A stretch of DNA of 64,000 bases from Ananas comosus (Eukaryota; Streptophyta; Magnoliopsida; Poales; Bromeliaceae): contig NC_033627.1 in the NCBI RefSeq assembly GCF_001540865.1, positions 7,065,147-7,129,146 of the forward strand. Reading direction: 5' to 3'. A program made the position numbers and the translations under genes. Positions 1-12,251 of the stretch are shown here, in pieces; the stretch's first letter is position 1, and each line of letters begins with the position of its first letter. The notes below the pieces were generated by a model that had not been told where the DNA came from, searched no databases, and was given only the letters and a program-made list of their open reading frames with translations.

Positions 1-1480
1 GCTACATACCTGCACTACAGTACTGCAACAATATTGCTATATCACTACTTGCATCAATTTAGTATCAGAGCAAGTTAGAAACCTAGGACTTCTGCCGCCA
101 TGATTTTAATCCTGAATTAAATAGTCGATTTGGAAGTTTTCCCCAATATTAGAGAAACACTGGACATGCTGTCCAAAAATTGAATGAATGTGTGTAACTT
201 TTGGAGAAGCCAACTCTATTCTCTATACAAGCTATGTGATTCAGGATGACCGAAATTCTGGATAAGATGGTTTTAGTTCCAACTGTTGCAGATAGGATGG
301 AGGTGGTTCCAACTACTTCGGTTTTGGATAAGGATCAAGAAGATGGTTTCAGCTGATCGGAAGAAGGATCAAACTGTTTAATCAATTTGGATAAAGATAA
401 AACCAAACTTGACCGAAATCAAAGGATAATGTTTGTATCAAACCGAACTCTTGAAACTTGACTGGGTCAAGCTGTTGACTGAGTCAAAAGTGCCCTTGAA
501 GTTGTGTCTCGGCTCTCGAACGACCCTCGAATGCGCCACAATCAAGCGATTTGGTTGAGGGGTCAGCTCAACTGGGTTCTTCCTCAACTATTAAACTTAG
601 AAAACTTAAACAAACAGACTCGGCTGAATGCTCGAGCCGAATTGATTATGTTTGATTATGTTTCACTAATAAAATAGGATCTCCAGGGATTAAAGAAAAC
701 TAAAGTTTGGATTACCAGAAATTAAAAACTACACCACAAGCTGAGGGCTAACAACTACTCCTAGAAAGCTATTAAATGCTGGAAATGGAAAGACAAAATA
801 AAGGCAGTGGTCTTTTATGTGGGAAAAGACTTATTGTGGGCAACCTTTCACTATTTATAGTGGTTTTCAGTTAGCCTACGGTTTTCGAATGGCTAACGTT
901 GTGGAGAGTGCTCTAGCTACATTCCTGTTGGTTACGGCACTGTTCCCACATTCTCAACCGTTCCCGCTCAAAGCTCATTCATCTTTGGGTGTTTCTTTAT
1001 CAGCTCCTAGTGCACCATCTGTTATCTTTTCATTCGCCCATGAGAGCAAGTCATGTGAGCCGAGCCGTCTATCAGTTGGCGCTATTTCTCCTGCGCCAAC
1101 TATGACTCCCCAGTAGTTTTTCTAATAGACGTTCGGATGACTAGCGATGTCAAATCCACGGCTATGATCAAACTGTGTCTTCTTACCTAGTCATTTCACA
1201 ATTAATACTGCCGTCATTATTAAAACCCTTTCGACGGCAAAACCCTTCGTCTTCTCAAAACACTTCGTCTCCTCTGTTACTTTTAAATTTTCGAGTTCTC
1301 TTTTATTCCATTAGAATTCTCCGGCCTATTGCTTTTTTCCTTCTAATGGCCCCTACTCGGATTCCCCTTTTTTATTAAACCTCTAAGATCGCCTTCCGTC
1401 TTCTTAAACGTTGGAGGCAGACTCTTCTTGCTTCATCTTAGGTCCTTCCATAGAAAATTCGGATAAAGACATTTTCCCTT
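1..1480. repeat. LTR-like non-coding flank of the Tat-type element
   Basis: No convincing coding region is seen. The stretch lies beyond the antisense ORF of the decayed Tat-type element, where that element's minus-strand 3' LTR would be expected. A plus-strand TATA-like TATTTATA is at 852-859, and pyrimidine-rich, leader-like sequence lies between about 1230 and 1460, ahead of the plus-strand pseudogene. LTR identity is inferred from position only, because the partner LTR was not found. Confidence 0.35.
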
Positions 1481-1589
1481 TTTTAGTCGATGGCATTCCC
1501 CTGACAGCAGATATCTTCTTTTTACAGTCTTGATCCTCTTCCAAGTCCTCAAGAAAGAGCCTTCACACCTGGCCCACAATTTCAGATGC

Positions 1590-3816
1590 ATACATTACTT
1601 GGCTCGACTGGTTCCAAGAGGTTTATGATGTCGTATGGAAGAAGATTAGGATTTTCGAGGTGATACAACTTTTCAGGACGCCTCTTCAAGCTAATAACCT
1701 TTTTTTTTTCTCCGCCTTAAGCTTTTGGTCTTCTTCAGCTTCGAACACCTTCCTCTTCAAATCAAGGCCCTTTACTTCGATACTGTTTGATATTTGCTGT
1801 GATTATCGGACTTTGCTCTCATGGCACTATTATCTCTTTGGCTCTCAGCTTGGCCGTGTAGTCGATTTTGACCTAATCCTAGACCCGAAAGTGGATCTCG
1901 CATTGGTAATTCATGAAAAGCTTTGTGCGCAAGGGTCGAACACTATAGAATATGGTGCGTAAATAGGAGCACATTGCCTTTCTGCTTTATTGGCTATACT
2001 GCAGTTTTTTCTACATGGTCCCAAAAGATCAATTGAGACTTTGTGCTAATTGCCCTTGCTCTGGCTAACGACGAAAAACTCTCTCTCGATCCTTACTTTC
2101 CTTTTTATATCAGGAGAATTTTTAATTGATCAAGTCGTTGCACAAGAAGGTAAGCGACGTGGTCATTAGTGCTAGTTGCAGGATATTTTGGTTTCTCCAG
2201 ATTTGCCTCTAGCTATGCTACCCTATCTTTACCGAGCGCTCCCCCTTTCGAGTCCGCTTCAACGATTCAATACCTACGGGCTCGCCCTCTGTTGTTAAGA
2301 CCGTTCACCCAAGGTCAACCCTCACACTTCCCCACATACTTCCAAGTCTTCTACTCCGAGGAGAGCCGACCTTTAGACTGCTGGGCGCTCCCCGAAAACC
2401 GATCAGTTGGTCCTGACTCGTTCAAGGAACACTTTGAATATATCCGGAATCAGATTGACTCGTTGGAGGTTTCCAAACACATTGAGATGTGGTGTTTCTT
2501 TCTGGCCACCTGAAATATTCACATCGGCTTGAAGAGCCAATCGAAACTTGCGTTGAGCACAGAGGTTTATTGCCCGTATTTGTAGCTCGGCAATTCGTTT
2601 TGATAAAAGCGCTACCGGCCTTGCGAAAATTGTTCACCGCTAACACCTCTCGGTCTCGCCCAACTACTAAAAGGGTGGCCAAGGTTTATTGGATAACGGC
2701 TATGGGGAGCTTGAAGTGCGATTTCATCCCGTCATGTTTCAACCCACTAGACGGGGATTGTCTCATAACTTTTACAAACGGTCATGGAGGGATCTCTATA
2801 ATATTCTATTTATGTTGATCCCGAGGAGGTGCCTTTGTAAGCTCGACTTCGATTCAAATCCCATTCTTAAGAAAGGCAAATCTGAAGGTACCACTTAGGT
2901 TTCTTTCTTTCGGCTTCTCATACTCATGTATAACTCGCATTTCATTTTATCTCAGCCGAACCGTACAAAGGAAAAAAGGCTGATGCACTCAAGAGTGAGG
3001 CCTTAGGTGAATGCTCAGATGAAAAGGCGACTCCTTCGCCCAAATCTTTACCAATAAGCTTCTCATATTTTTCATTTTTTTAAGCATACAAAGCTTTTAT
3101 TATTATGTTTGTATACCAACCGACTCGTATCTATGACCAGTTGGTTTGGATTTTCCATGGCAGGCTGCCAAACGAGCTGAGGAAATTGCTCTATCCCCAC
3201 CAACCTCCAAGAAGCAACAAATTACAACTGCCGATCCTTCTTGGCAAGCTTCAAAATAGAAAATTCATGCCTGAGAGCGGTGAGAAGCCCAAGCTTTAGT
3301 CGATCGGCTCCTACCAGAGAGCCCAAAGCAAAGGGAAAAAAACTCCCTCTCAAGTTTTGACTAGGGATAGCCCAAGGTTAACTCTGACAGAAATGGTGGC
3401 TCAACAACAAAGGCTAGAAGCCGAGCGGTACCAAGTCAAGAAGGAGGTTGAAACATCCAGCAAAACCCAGGAGGAGATTACTGAGGCTGAGCTTGGCATG
3501 AAAACTCGAGAAAAACTCCACATAAAGGAGTAGTGGGCTCGACAAGAAGCTCAAAAACTGGAAAAGAAAAAAAAAGAAACGTTAAAGAAAAGGAGGAACA
3601 AGCGGAGGCTAGAAAGAAGGAAGAAAAAAAAAGAAAAGAAAAATGAAGGAAGAGGAAGCTAAGATGAGAAAAGAGGAGGAAAAAACAAAAAAAGAAGAAG
3701 AGAAGAAGTAAAGGAAGAAGAGCAGAGAAGGATGATGGAATAAGAAGACAGAAGAAAAACAGAAGAGAAAGAGAGAAGGAAAGAAGTAGAAGAGGCCTTG
3801 GCTGCAGCACCTTCAG
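1590..3816 (+). pseudogene. plant mobile domain protein pseudogene, N-terminal and middle part (antisense ORF of Tat-type retroelement)
   Basis: Broken coding sequence on the strand opposite to the nearby Tat pol. Around 1600-1840 a frame reads WLDWF, then SFWSSS, then a hydrophobic stretch. These resemble the start of plant mobile domain (PMD, aminotransferase-like) proteins carried in antisense by Tat-lineage elements such as Grande and RIRE2. Further matches are the ALALA-like and PYLYRAL segments at about 2050-2260, VARQF near 2583 and an aromatic block near 2700-2830. From about 3390 to 3790 the frame turns into a Lys/Glu/Arg-rich coiled coil. Stops and frameshifts separate all blocks, so no intact protein is made. 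The open frame starting at 2169 (114 residues) is one surviving piece. Family assignment rests on recalled motif patterns. Confidence 0.55.
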
Positions 3817-4328
3817 CCAAGGTTTTAAGCAAGCAATTAACTGCCGCCCCGTGCCGTACGGGACGAGTTGTGCCGTATCGTGCCCCCAAGAAAGGGGCAC
3901 GGTACAGGGGGGGTTTCGCACCCCCTAGAGTCTCGCGGCACGCTGGTGCATGCTGCTCGAGACAAAGTGGCACGTATCGGCGTGCTGCCTTTGTTTTTTT
4001 GGCGTTTTTTTGGTTCTCTTTTTTTTTTTTGTGGCTCTGGGATACAGAAGCGCCTCCGCCCCCCTCCCCGCCCGCCGCCCCCGCCCCCCGCCCGCCGGCC
4101 TCATGCTATTTCGCATTTTTTTTTTTCACTTCTTCTCTTATTTCTATTGACATCCGTGTAGTCTTTTTTGTGTCAACTTTTTTTTTTTTTTGGCTTTTTG
4201 GCTGATGCTTTGATGCCTTTTTATTTTGCCTTTTGGCTTTTTCTTTTGTCGAATTAAAAATTTATAATTTAACTTCTTATTTATTAATATAAAAGCAAAT
4301 TTTTAGTTGACATATCCAATCCATTCCG

Positions 4329-4420
4329 CGGGGGGCGAAGCCCCCCGCACCCCTCTCGGATGTTAGTGGTGGGCTACGGGCTCGGGGCCCTATCGACCCG
4401 AGCCCTTCGCTTCCACCACA
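4329..4420. repeat. GC-rich self-complementary segment
   Basis: GGGGGGCGAAGCCCCCC near 4330-4346 is a perfect stem with a very short loop. It is followed by a second partly self-complementary stretch, GGGCTCGGGGCCC, near 4378-4390. It stands out in otherwise AT-rich DNA. It may be a structural part of the inserted element; function unknown. Confidence 0.5.
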
Positions 4421-4794
4421 GACATCTATTTTTTTTTTCGCAAATTATTTTGTCAAAATTTGTCGCACCGCGAAGCTTTCAGTGAATCAAGGAAGATCAA
4501 ATATTTTTTAAAAGAATAAAAAAAAATATGGATGTAATTGCGGTACTATTCTGGTTGTTCTAGTCATTATATGCTTCTTAATCGAGTCAATATATAGATC
4601 TTGAAATATTTTTAGAAAAAATAAAATTTTCTATCATTTTATCTGTTATAATTTTTTTGATTCTAAAAAAAAATAAAAACAAAAGAATTTTCAAATGTTA
4701 CAACATGGATAGTTGTATTTTTCAAATAAAAACAAAAAATAAAACAAAAGAATTTTAATTTCTATTCTACATCAGATATAGTTGTACTTTATAT

Positions 4795-5134
4795 CAAGGA
4801 TTTAAGTGCCGTGGCATGGGGTGGTGCTGGAAACTTGTCGGCACGGTACTGCACGGTGCGTGCCGAGTCGTGCGGATGTGTGCCGGTCAAAAAAATTCTT
4901 GTGTGCCGACACATAATAACATGAAATACTTATTTTCTTTCGCAACAAAATATTCTAACTATTTATTATATCTTTTTATCACATCTTTTGAATTTTATTG
5001 AGGAAATTACTTACTAATTTAAAGAATATTGGGTTTTGAGCTGTGCCATCGGCACGGGGTCTATATCGTGCCAGTATCTTGTTGGCACAGTACGACACGG
5101 TGGATACGGCCCGTGCCGACGGGCACATAAAAGG
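4795..5134. mobile_element. MITE-like inverted-repeat unit
   Basis: The left end reads CAAGGATTTAAGTGCCGTGG. The right end, read on the other strand, is GAAGCCTTTTATGTGCCCGT. The unit of about 340 bp has an AT-rich centre between CGTGCCG-rich arms and no ORF. It may be the terminal part of the larger insertion or a second copy of the same family placed inside it. Confidence 0.45.
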
Positions 5135-5907
5135 CTTCAGCCGAAGCAGTAGAGACCGCACCTACTGTTGAAGTACCTTCGCATTGTCGTTCGGCCCAAG
5201 TGGTCATTGGTTCGAGGTCTTCTTCAGAGGAGACTTCTTCTACTTTTGAACCAGAAGAGTGTCCAATAGCGGCTCTACAAGAACTAGTCGCTCGAAGCCC
5301 TTTGACTGATGACTCGATCTCCTATTGTTGAAGTATCAGCCTAGATGAAGGGGAAAATGGAGGCTCAAATATGCCATGGGCCTTCCTGTAGAATAGGCTT
5401 AAAAGGTTGGAAAACCTTTTATGATCCTGCGGCTTCATCTGATCGGCTATCTTTCCCTCTAGAGTGATGCTTCGTGGTTGACTTTCAGTTCGCCTATTGG
5501 CATTCATTTCTTGGCAACAAACTCTTCTAGCTGAGAGCAACAATTTGGACATGCATTTTTGTTGATCAGTTCTTACAAGACGAAGGCCACCAAATTGATC
5601 GACCCTTTCGCTGACCTCCAAAAACAAAGCGATGTCCTGAAGCAACAAGAGACAACCTTTCGGTAGAGAGTTAACTTTCTTCGACAGTAATTGGCTGAAG
5701 TAGACTAAGCCTTCGCCAATACTTCCGATCAGCTTAAAGTTGTTCGAAGCCAATATAAGGCTATGGCAAATGAAGGGGAGGAAATTTATATTGAACTTTC
5801 TAATCTCTTGAAAGCCCATTCCATAGAATGAAGTAAGTTGTTTGCCAAGCAAGCCCAAGCTGCGTTGGAAACCGAATGGCGACAACTTAAAGATCTTCTA
5901 TCTTAGT
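5135..5907 (+). pseudogene. C-terminal coiled-coil part of the antisense ORF pseudogene
   Basis: Continuation of the plus-strand pseudogene after the insertion at 3817-5134. Near 5730-5905 a frame can be followed with one internal stop. It is rich in Lys, Glu, Gln, Ala and Leu (for example KAMANEGEE, then QAQAALETEW) and ends at a TAG at about 5903-5905. This tail-to-tail end lies about 60 bp from the pol end of the Tat element once the younger element E1 is removed. That layout is the one known for Tat-lineage elements with an antisense ORF. Its product and role are not established. The minus-strand open frame overlapping this segment looks like a shadow. Confidence 0.5.
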
Positions 5908-5943
5908 CATTCGGATTATGTATATTCGGCTTTGTAACATAAC

Positions 5944-8320
5944 TGTCACGATCTGACGCCTCCAATTTGGATAGCTCGGGCCCCAAAACAGACCTGCCGA
6001 ACGGACAGAGTTTCCCTTGTCTGCCCGATGCGTAACAAAGTCTATCCATACATATCCAAGTAATAGATATAAGAATCAAACATTAAGAGAGGCAATCACA
6101 GATACAAGAGAATTTAAACTATCTATTACATTTCTTTTACATATGAAACATTGCATTCTTTTTAACATGTTACAACTCCTTTATGCACAAAAGGGTAATC
6201 TCACATTTCATACAAAATGACCACCTCACATATATATACATCACATATCCCAAAATGGCTTTACATTTCATTAACAAAAGGGTTTTACATTCTTTTCTTG
6301 CTATATACGAGGGTAGTGAGCTAATGCCGGTGGTCCAGTCTATCTAGGGCTCGATGCCCTTGCCGCGATCCTCGACGTAAGCGCTCGTGCTGGGCTCTAC
6401 AAAACAGGGTGTGAGAACTAAACAAAGTTTCCAGTAGGTTCGACCGCCGACCCCGCTGATTTTTCCACTAGGTCTAAAAAGAGATAGAAACAATAGATAG
6501 GTCAATATGACAACGAAATGATAGATAGAACAATAAGCCTAACATGCTTCAAATGATAGATAGGCATATACTTCTATATCATGCTTCAAATGTGTAGCTA
6601 TTTCTTTACCAAACATATTAACAAGTATAAGTTTTACTATGTCTTTAACAATGTCATCTATCAATGTTCTACTATGTATGCATATATATGAAATGCCATG
6701 CTCATGCCTTGATCCAAATCCAATCGGTTCGCCCAAAGGTCGAACCACAACTCGCTACACACACTGTCACGCCACCGTGACCGTACCTCCCGTCACTATC
6801 TCACTGTGATACAACCCCGGAGCTCACAACATGGCATGGGAGGCGCGACCTCCACAACCACAACAGACGACGCGAGTATGATCATAGTCCTCCCGCCCGA
6901 GGACCGCAGGAATCCCACATCCCTATCCATCACAAGGCATGTAATGCTCACCATAGGCTACATATGTAATATGCTCAAGTCCTCCCGCCCGAGGACCGCG
7001 GGAATCCCACTCCCTAATTCTCATAATGCCATAAGTTCACAATTCTCATGAGTGAGGATATGCTACATATGCAATAATTTTCAATTATCATAATAGGTCC
7101 ACATACATATGCCTTCTAGCATCTCATGCACATATCTAGCATATTCTCACAACATGTCCACATGCACATATCCAAGTGGCCATAAGCCCACATATCTAGT
7201 TAACATGAATCTAGCATATTCTCACAATATGTCAACATGTATATATCCTCTAGCATTTCATGCATACACATATATACATCTATCTCAACATCATGCAATA
7301 ATGCACCTACAAGTATCATGCAACATGGATCATCATCCCTCTCACTAAGCATGAATTTACCAAGACTCATAGGTGTCCCACATAACTCAATGCATGATGA
7401 TATATGATCATATAAGTAGAACTTAGACATAGAATGACATCCGGCTATTTCGGATAACATGGATTAATAATCGTCGTGGCGTCGTCACGAAGCGGGTAGC
7501 CAAGCAGCGCGATTTATAATCGTCGATTTTACCCGACTATGGCAAACGAAGATAAAACGACAACTTCTTGCAATTGACCACCACCGGCTCAACGAAATCT
7601 CAATCCAAGCGATCCTCCGCGTCGGTTTCACCTTCAATTGCAGAAACATAGGATCAATTGAGATCAAAACCTATCATGATAAAAAATCCTCTTCTGAAAC
7701 CCTAAAATCCCTTATATTGCAATAAATCCAAATCTCATGATAGTTTATGCAATAACATGGATTAAACTCATCTAGGGTTCCATTTATAGTCATTTCTAAG
7801 GGATTTATACACAACCCTAACCATAAGCCCTCAAATCTCTTGAAGCTTACCTCTAAACCAAGCTTCTCCTCAAGCCAATGGTGAAGAAGAAGGAAGCTTT
7901 ACCTCCAAGCAAGTTTCTCTCCACCAAACTCCACTTCTTGGAGCAACCCTAAGAGAGAGAGAGGTTTCTCTTTGTTGGTTCAAGTGGAGAGGAATGAGGG
8001 AAATGACATAACACCCTCATTATATACACTTCCATTTGCAACATTTACACTTTAGCCCCTCACATAACAGGGTTTAGCTGAACCTACGCTTTCACGCGTA
8101 CGGGGTTCGGACCCTACATGCAGGGTCCGGACCCTGAGAGCATTTCTAACGCGACAATTTTCGAAAATCTCACATCTTGCTCTCCAAGGTCCTTTGTACC
8201 CCTATAAGCCATTCCGATCACTCGGAACACTCAACGGACCTCTCTAAAGCGTCCAATACCACACTTTGGTCAATTTCGACTAAAGTTTGGTTTAGCGCAC
8301 CGAGGACTCGGTACACTACA
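5944..8320 (-). repeat. E1 3' LTR, uninterrupted (2377 bp)
   Basis: Starts TGTCACGATC and ends GTACACTACA. It matches the first, middle and last parts of the split copy at 13411-21148. It contains the conserved hairpin module (6328-6475) and two GGGTCCGGACCC-type palindromes at 8103-8135, against one in the other LTR. This LTR is the reference used to define the insertions in the 5' LTR. Confidence 0.9.
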
Positions 8321-8335
8321 TCCTCCCCTCCTTTA
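8321..8335 (-). other. E1 polypurine tract
   Basis: The minus strand reads AAAGGAGGGGAGGA directly before the 3' LTR. This is the expected site for plus-strand DNA priming in reverse transcription. The same tract type precedes the 3' LTR of E3. Confidence 0.85.
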
Positions 8336-8389
8336 AAGAAGTTTCGTCCTCGAAATTTGAAATCATACCTTAATTAGATTCCGGGAAGA

Positions 8390-9480
8390 GGTAATGATAC
8401 TTGTCACGCATCTTGCTCTCGAGCTCCCAAGTAGCCTCTCATTCGTCATGATTACTCTATTGGACTTTGACATACGGAATCGAACGATTCCGTAGCTCTT
8501 TTTCCTCACGAGCTAGTAGGCACACCGGGAACTCGTACGTCATATCCTCCCGAAGTTCGGGTGGCTCGTATTGGAGCACATGCGTGGAATTGGAAACATA
8601 CTTGCGGAGTGTCTACGCATAGAACACATTGTGCACTCTCGCAAGTCGAGGTGGCAACGCTAACCGATAAGCCACGGGGCCAACCCGATCCAAAATCTCA
8701 TACGGTCCAACATAGCGAGGACTTAACTTTCCTCGCATTTCGAACCGCTTAACGCCTCGCATAGGGGAGGCCTTTAAGAATACCTTGTCTCCAATTGCAA
8801 ACTCGAGGCTGCGACGACGCTTGTCGGCATAACTCTTTTGCTGAGACTGTGCCGTCAACATCCTCTGTCGAGCAATGCGAACTTTGTCCTCGGCTTCGCG
8901 TAGCACATCCGAACCCAACTCAAGTCGTTCTCCGACCTCACCCTAATGTATCGGGGACACTTTCGTCCATACAAGGCCTCGAACAGAGCCATTCCGATGC
9001 TCACTTGATAACTATTATTGTAGGCGAACTCCGCCATAGGCAAATAACTATGCCAACCTCCCTTGAAGTCAAGAACACACGCTTGCAACATATCCTCAAG
9101 GATTTGAATTGTCCTCTCCGACTGACTATCGCTTTGAGGATGAAACGCGGTACTGAACTTGAGTCATGTGCCAAGAGCACTTTGCAAGTTCTTCCAAAAC
9201 TGGGAAGTAAATCGAGGGTCCGGATCTGACACAATTAATACCGGAACTCCATGTAGTTGGACGACCTTATCCAAATAAACTTGCGCTAGTTTGTCACCTG
9301 ACTATGTGATGTGAATTGGCATGAAATGCGCAGAGTTTGTAAGGTGATCCACCACTACCCATATTGCTTGCATCGTGACTACCTTGGGAACGGGGTAACC
9401 CCATGACCAAGTCCATAGTCACGTCCTCCCATTTCCACACGGGGACTCGTAAACTTTGCAACTTTCCCACTGGGAGTTGA
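8390..9480 (-). pseudogene. E1 integrase core, C-terminal domain and chromodomain (broken)
   Basis: Downstream end of pol. Pieces in different frames show the integrase core (AEFAYNNSY followed by FEALYGR at 8855-9091) and then the GPY-type C-terminal region ([14 protein letters not shown], then VHNVF, at 8613-8918). A chromodomain-like end follows (PYVKV near 8480, then an EATWELE segment near 8430). The chromodomain is thought to guide chromovirus integration to heterochromatin marks. At least one frameshift separates core and C-terminus, and two stops fall in the chromodomain. This order and the chromodomain place E1 with the Tekay/Del-like chromoviruses. Confidence 0.8.
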
Positions 9481-10850
9481 TGTTCAGCCTTAACTTGTTG
9501 GCACACTAAACATTGCGCTACAAAGCGACCAATGTCTCTCTTCACCCCGGGCCACCAATAATGGATCCTCAAATCCTTATACATCTTGGTGCCACCCGGA
9601 TGTATGCTATAAGGGGATTGATGCGCTTCTTGCATGATCTCGCTCCGCATTCCCTCATCACTAGGAACACATAATCGGCCTCGAAACCGGATTGTGCCAT
9701 CGGAGCCAATGCTGAAATCACTCGCACGTCCACCCTCAACGTCACGTCGCACCTTTTGGAGATAAGGATTTTGTAACTGTTGAGTCTTAATTCTCTCCAA
9801 CAAGGTCGGTTGCACTACTAGGCTTGCAAGAACAATTGGGACGTCCGGAGCTACCACCTCCAAATCAAAACGCCGTAATTCTTCAAGCAATGGCGGTTGG
9901 TTAGTAACCAACATCGCAAGATTTTTTGCCGACTTCCAACTTAGTGCATCGGCAACCACATTAGCTTTTTTCGAATGGCAAAGAATTGTGACATTATAGT
10001 CTTTCAACAGTTCTAACCATCGGCAATGCCTCAGATTCAACTCTTTCTGTGTAAACAGATACTTGAGGCTCTTGTGGTCGGTGTAGACTTCGCAACGCTC
10101 GCCATACAAATAATGTCTACACAACTTGAGTGCGAAGACCACAGCAGCTAACTCTAGGTCATGAGTGGGATAATTTTTCTCATAGCTTTTCAATTGCCGG
10201 GAAGCATACGCAATGACTCGCCCGCGTTGCATTAATACACACCCAAGACCCAGTCGTGAAGCATCACTATACACCACAAAACTCTCACCGGGAGTGGGTA
10301 AAGCAAGGACCGGAGTTGTAGTCAATCTCTTCTTTAATTCTTCAAAGCCCCGAGCACAATCCTCGCTCCACGCAAACTTAACTCCTTTCTGAGTAAGGCT
10401 CGTGAGTGGAAGAGAGATCTTAGCAAATCCTTCCACAAACCGTCGATAATAGCCGGTAAGGCCCAAAAAGCTTCTGACCTCGGTCACATTCGTCGGGTGA
10501 GGCCAATTCCTTATTGCCTCCACTTTTCCCGAATCAACCGAAACTCCATCAGCCGAGATCACATGCCCTAAGAAAGCAACTTTCCAAAGCCAAAAGTCAC
10601 ATTTCTTTAACATGGCATAAAGCTTCTCCTGAAGTAGCTGTAGCACAACTCTCAAGTGCTCTATATACTCATCGTCGCTCCGAGAGTAGACCAAGATGTC
10701 GTCTATAAAGATTACGACAAATCGGTCCAAATACGACTTGAAAACACGGTTCATTAAGTCCATTAAAGCCGCCGGGGCATTCGTAAGTCCAAATGGCATA
10801 ACCGTGAATTCAGTGCCCATACCGTGTTCGAAACGCGGTCTTATGCACAT
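9294..10850 (-). pseudogene. E1 pol middle part: RT palm end, RNase H, integrase zinc domain
   Basis: A 518-codon open frame. It begins inside RT just before the MPFGLTNAP motif (residues 18-26) and carries the catalytic FIDD at residues 48-51 (near 10701). RNase H follows, with [19 protein letters not shown] and the [10 protein letters not shown] region. The integrase HHCC zinc domain comes last (HQ, then H in IHPGG, then CLVC). The frame goes wrong after SQGSHDA, where a frameshift leads out of the integrase core. Its true N-terminal neighbour is the open frame at 10810-11568, overlapping in another frame. The length is what remains of a pol normally above 1000 residues. Confidence 0.85.
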
Positions 10851-11568
10851 CCTCCGGTTTGATCTTCAATTGATGATAGCCCGATTGGAGATCAATCTTG
10901 GAATACACCTGCGACCCTTGCAACTGATCAAACAAGTCGTCGATACGGGGCAACAGGTACTTGTTCTTAATTGTGACCTTGTTCAACTCGCGATAATCTA
11001 CGCAGAGTCGAAACGATCCGTCTTTCTTCTTCACAAACAACACCGGGGTTCCCCACGGGGATACACTTGGCTTAACAAAGCCCTTATCGAGAAGGTCTTG
11101 CAACTGTGCCTTCAATTCTCTCAATTCCGCTGGTGCCATATGGTATGGAGCTTTAGAAATCGGTGCCGTTCCGGGAACTAAGTCTATCACAAACTCGATC
11201 TCCCGGTCCGGTGGAAATCCCGGTAATTCCGCGGGAAATACATCCGAAAATTCACATACTACCGAAATGTCCCTAAGAGCTGGGAGCTCCTTCTGAGTCT
11301 CCACCACCGATGCCAAATAAGCTACACATCCACTCTTGATCAACCTTCTCGCTCTTGACGTCGACACCGTCATAGCAAAGAGCGAACTCTTGCATGCACG
11401 ATAAACCACTTCTTTCTGACCAGGCTCACGAAAAGTGATCACCTTGCTTTTGCAATCTATGGTGGCATAATACTTCGAGAGCCAATCAATTCCAAGGACT
11501 ATGTCGAAGCCTTTCATCCGGCTCAACACAAGCAAGTTCATTGGCAAAATCCAATCGCCAATTTGCAC
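10810..11568 (-). pseudogene. E1 protease end and N-terminal half of reverse transcriptase
   Basis: A 252-codon frame. The first part is the protease C-terminus ([10 protein letters not shown] and ATIDCKS near residues 23-40). Then come the linker [19 protein letters not shown] and RT motifs: [25 protein letters not shown] and [12 protein letters not shown] with the first catalytic Asp. The frame is lost near GHYEF, and RT continues in the frame of 9294-10850. The break is a small indel in the RT palm. Confidence 0.85.
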
Positions 11569-11627
11569 TGGATAAGCTATACACGCTCATCCTTGATACT
11601 AAAGGTGTGCTCAGGTGTATCCACCCA

Positions 11628-12251
11628 CTAAGAATCTGCACACAACGAAATCTCAATGTCATGAGCTTTAGCGAAAGACATGCTAACAAACGAGTTTGGT
11701 GCGCCAATGTCAAATAATGCTCTAGCTCTAGTACTATTAACTAGGACAATACTTGCCACGACATTGTCGGCTATGGCAGGCTCCTCCACTTGAGCAGCAA
11801 AAACTTGTCCACTTGGCGCCGCACGAGATCCCTCGGCCTGACGCGGCACCATGGCGCGTCGAGTAGACATCGCGGGCGGATGTCCCTCAAACTGTCCTGC
11901 TTGCCCACATTGGAAACATTTATCACGCTGACCACATTCGTGGGGTGGATGATTTCCCCCACAAATGTAGCAGTGAGGAGGTCCACGATCCTTCCACGGC
12001 TTCCGCGGATACTTCGGAGGCTTCTTGAACTTCGATGGCCCACCGGGGCCACTAGCCGTTCGCTTCTTCTTCGCACCCTTATCACTTGGCTCGCACTCCG
12101 CGTGCATCTTAACAATTCCTTGCTCCACCCAAAGAGCTCTATCAAACACCTTGGTAAAAGTCTTTAACTTTAAGGGTTGCATCGCCGCAGACTTACCGCC
12201 GAAGTCCACGCTCGATGCATCCCGCCTTGTCCTCATCATTCCGAACCACAT
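11628..12251 (-). pseudogene. E1 gag C-terminus, zinc knuckles and protease active-site region
   Basis: A 207-codon fragment. It has the end of the gag domain (FDRALW), a basic linker, and two zinc-knuckle-like blocks: CYICGGNHPPHEC, then CFQCGQAGQFEGHP. In the second block the usual His after Gly is Gln and the last Cys is gone. The protease active site follows at residues 179-184, where the usual Asp-Thr-Gly reads Asp-Ile-Gly (near 11703-11711). These changes alone would make the zinc knuckle and protease inactive. Confidence 0.8.

Larger units (their letters stand above)
3817..5134. mobile_element. non-coding DNA insertion inside the antisense ORF
   Basis: The coiled-coil frame stops near 3816 and resumes near 5135, so this stretch looks inserted. 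Both ends carry a mirrored pattern: AAGG-TTTTAA followed by GTGCCG-rich sequence on the left, and its inverse (CGTGCCG, GGGCACAT, AAAAGG) on the right. The interior has T-homopolymers (about 3990-4200), an AT-rich part (4240-4800) and a GC-rich hairpin near 4329-4350. No transposase is seen. The superfamily cannot be fixed, because clean terminal repeats and a target duplication were not resolved. Confidence 0.5.

Noticed and set aside
3478..3973. Minus-strand open frames of 104-147 residues
   Set aside because: They read the complement of a Lys/Glu-rich coiled-coil segment, giving long Ser/Leu/Phe runs; shadows.
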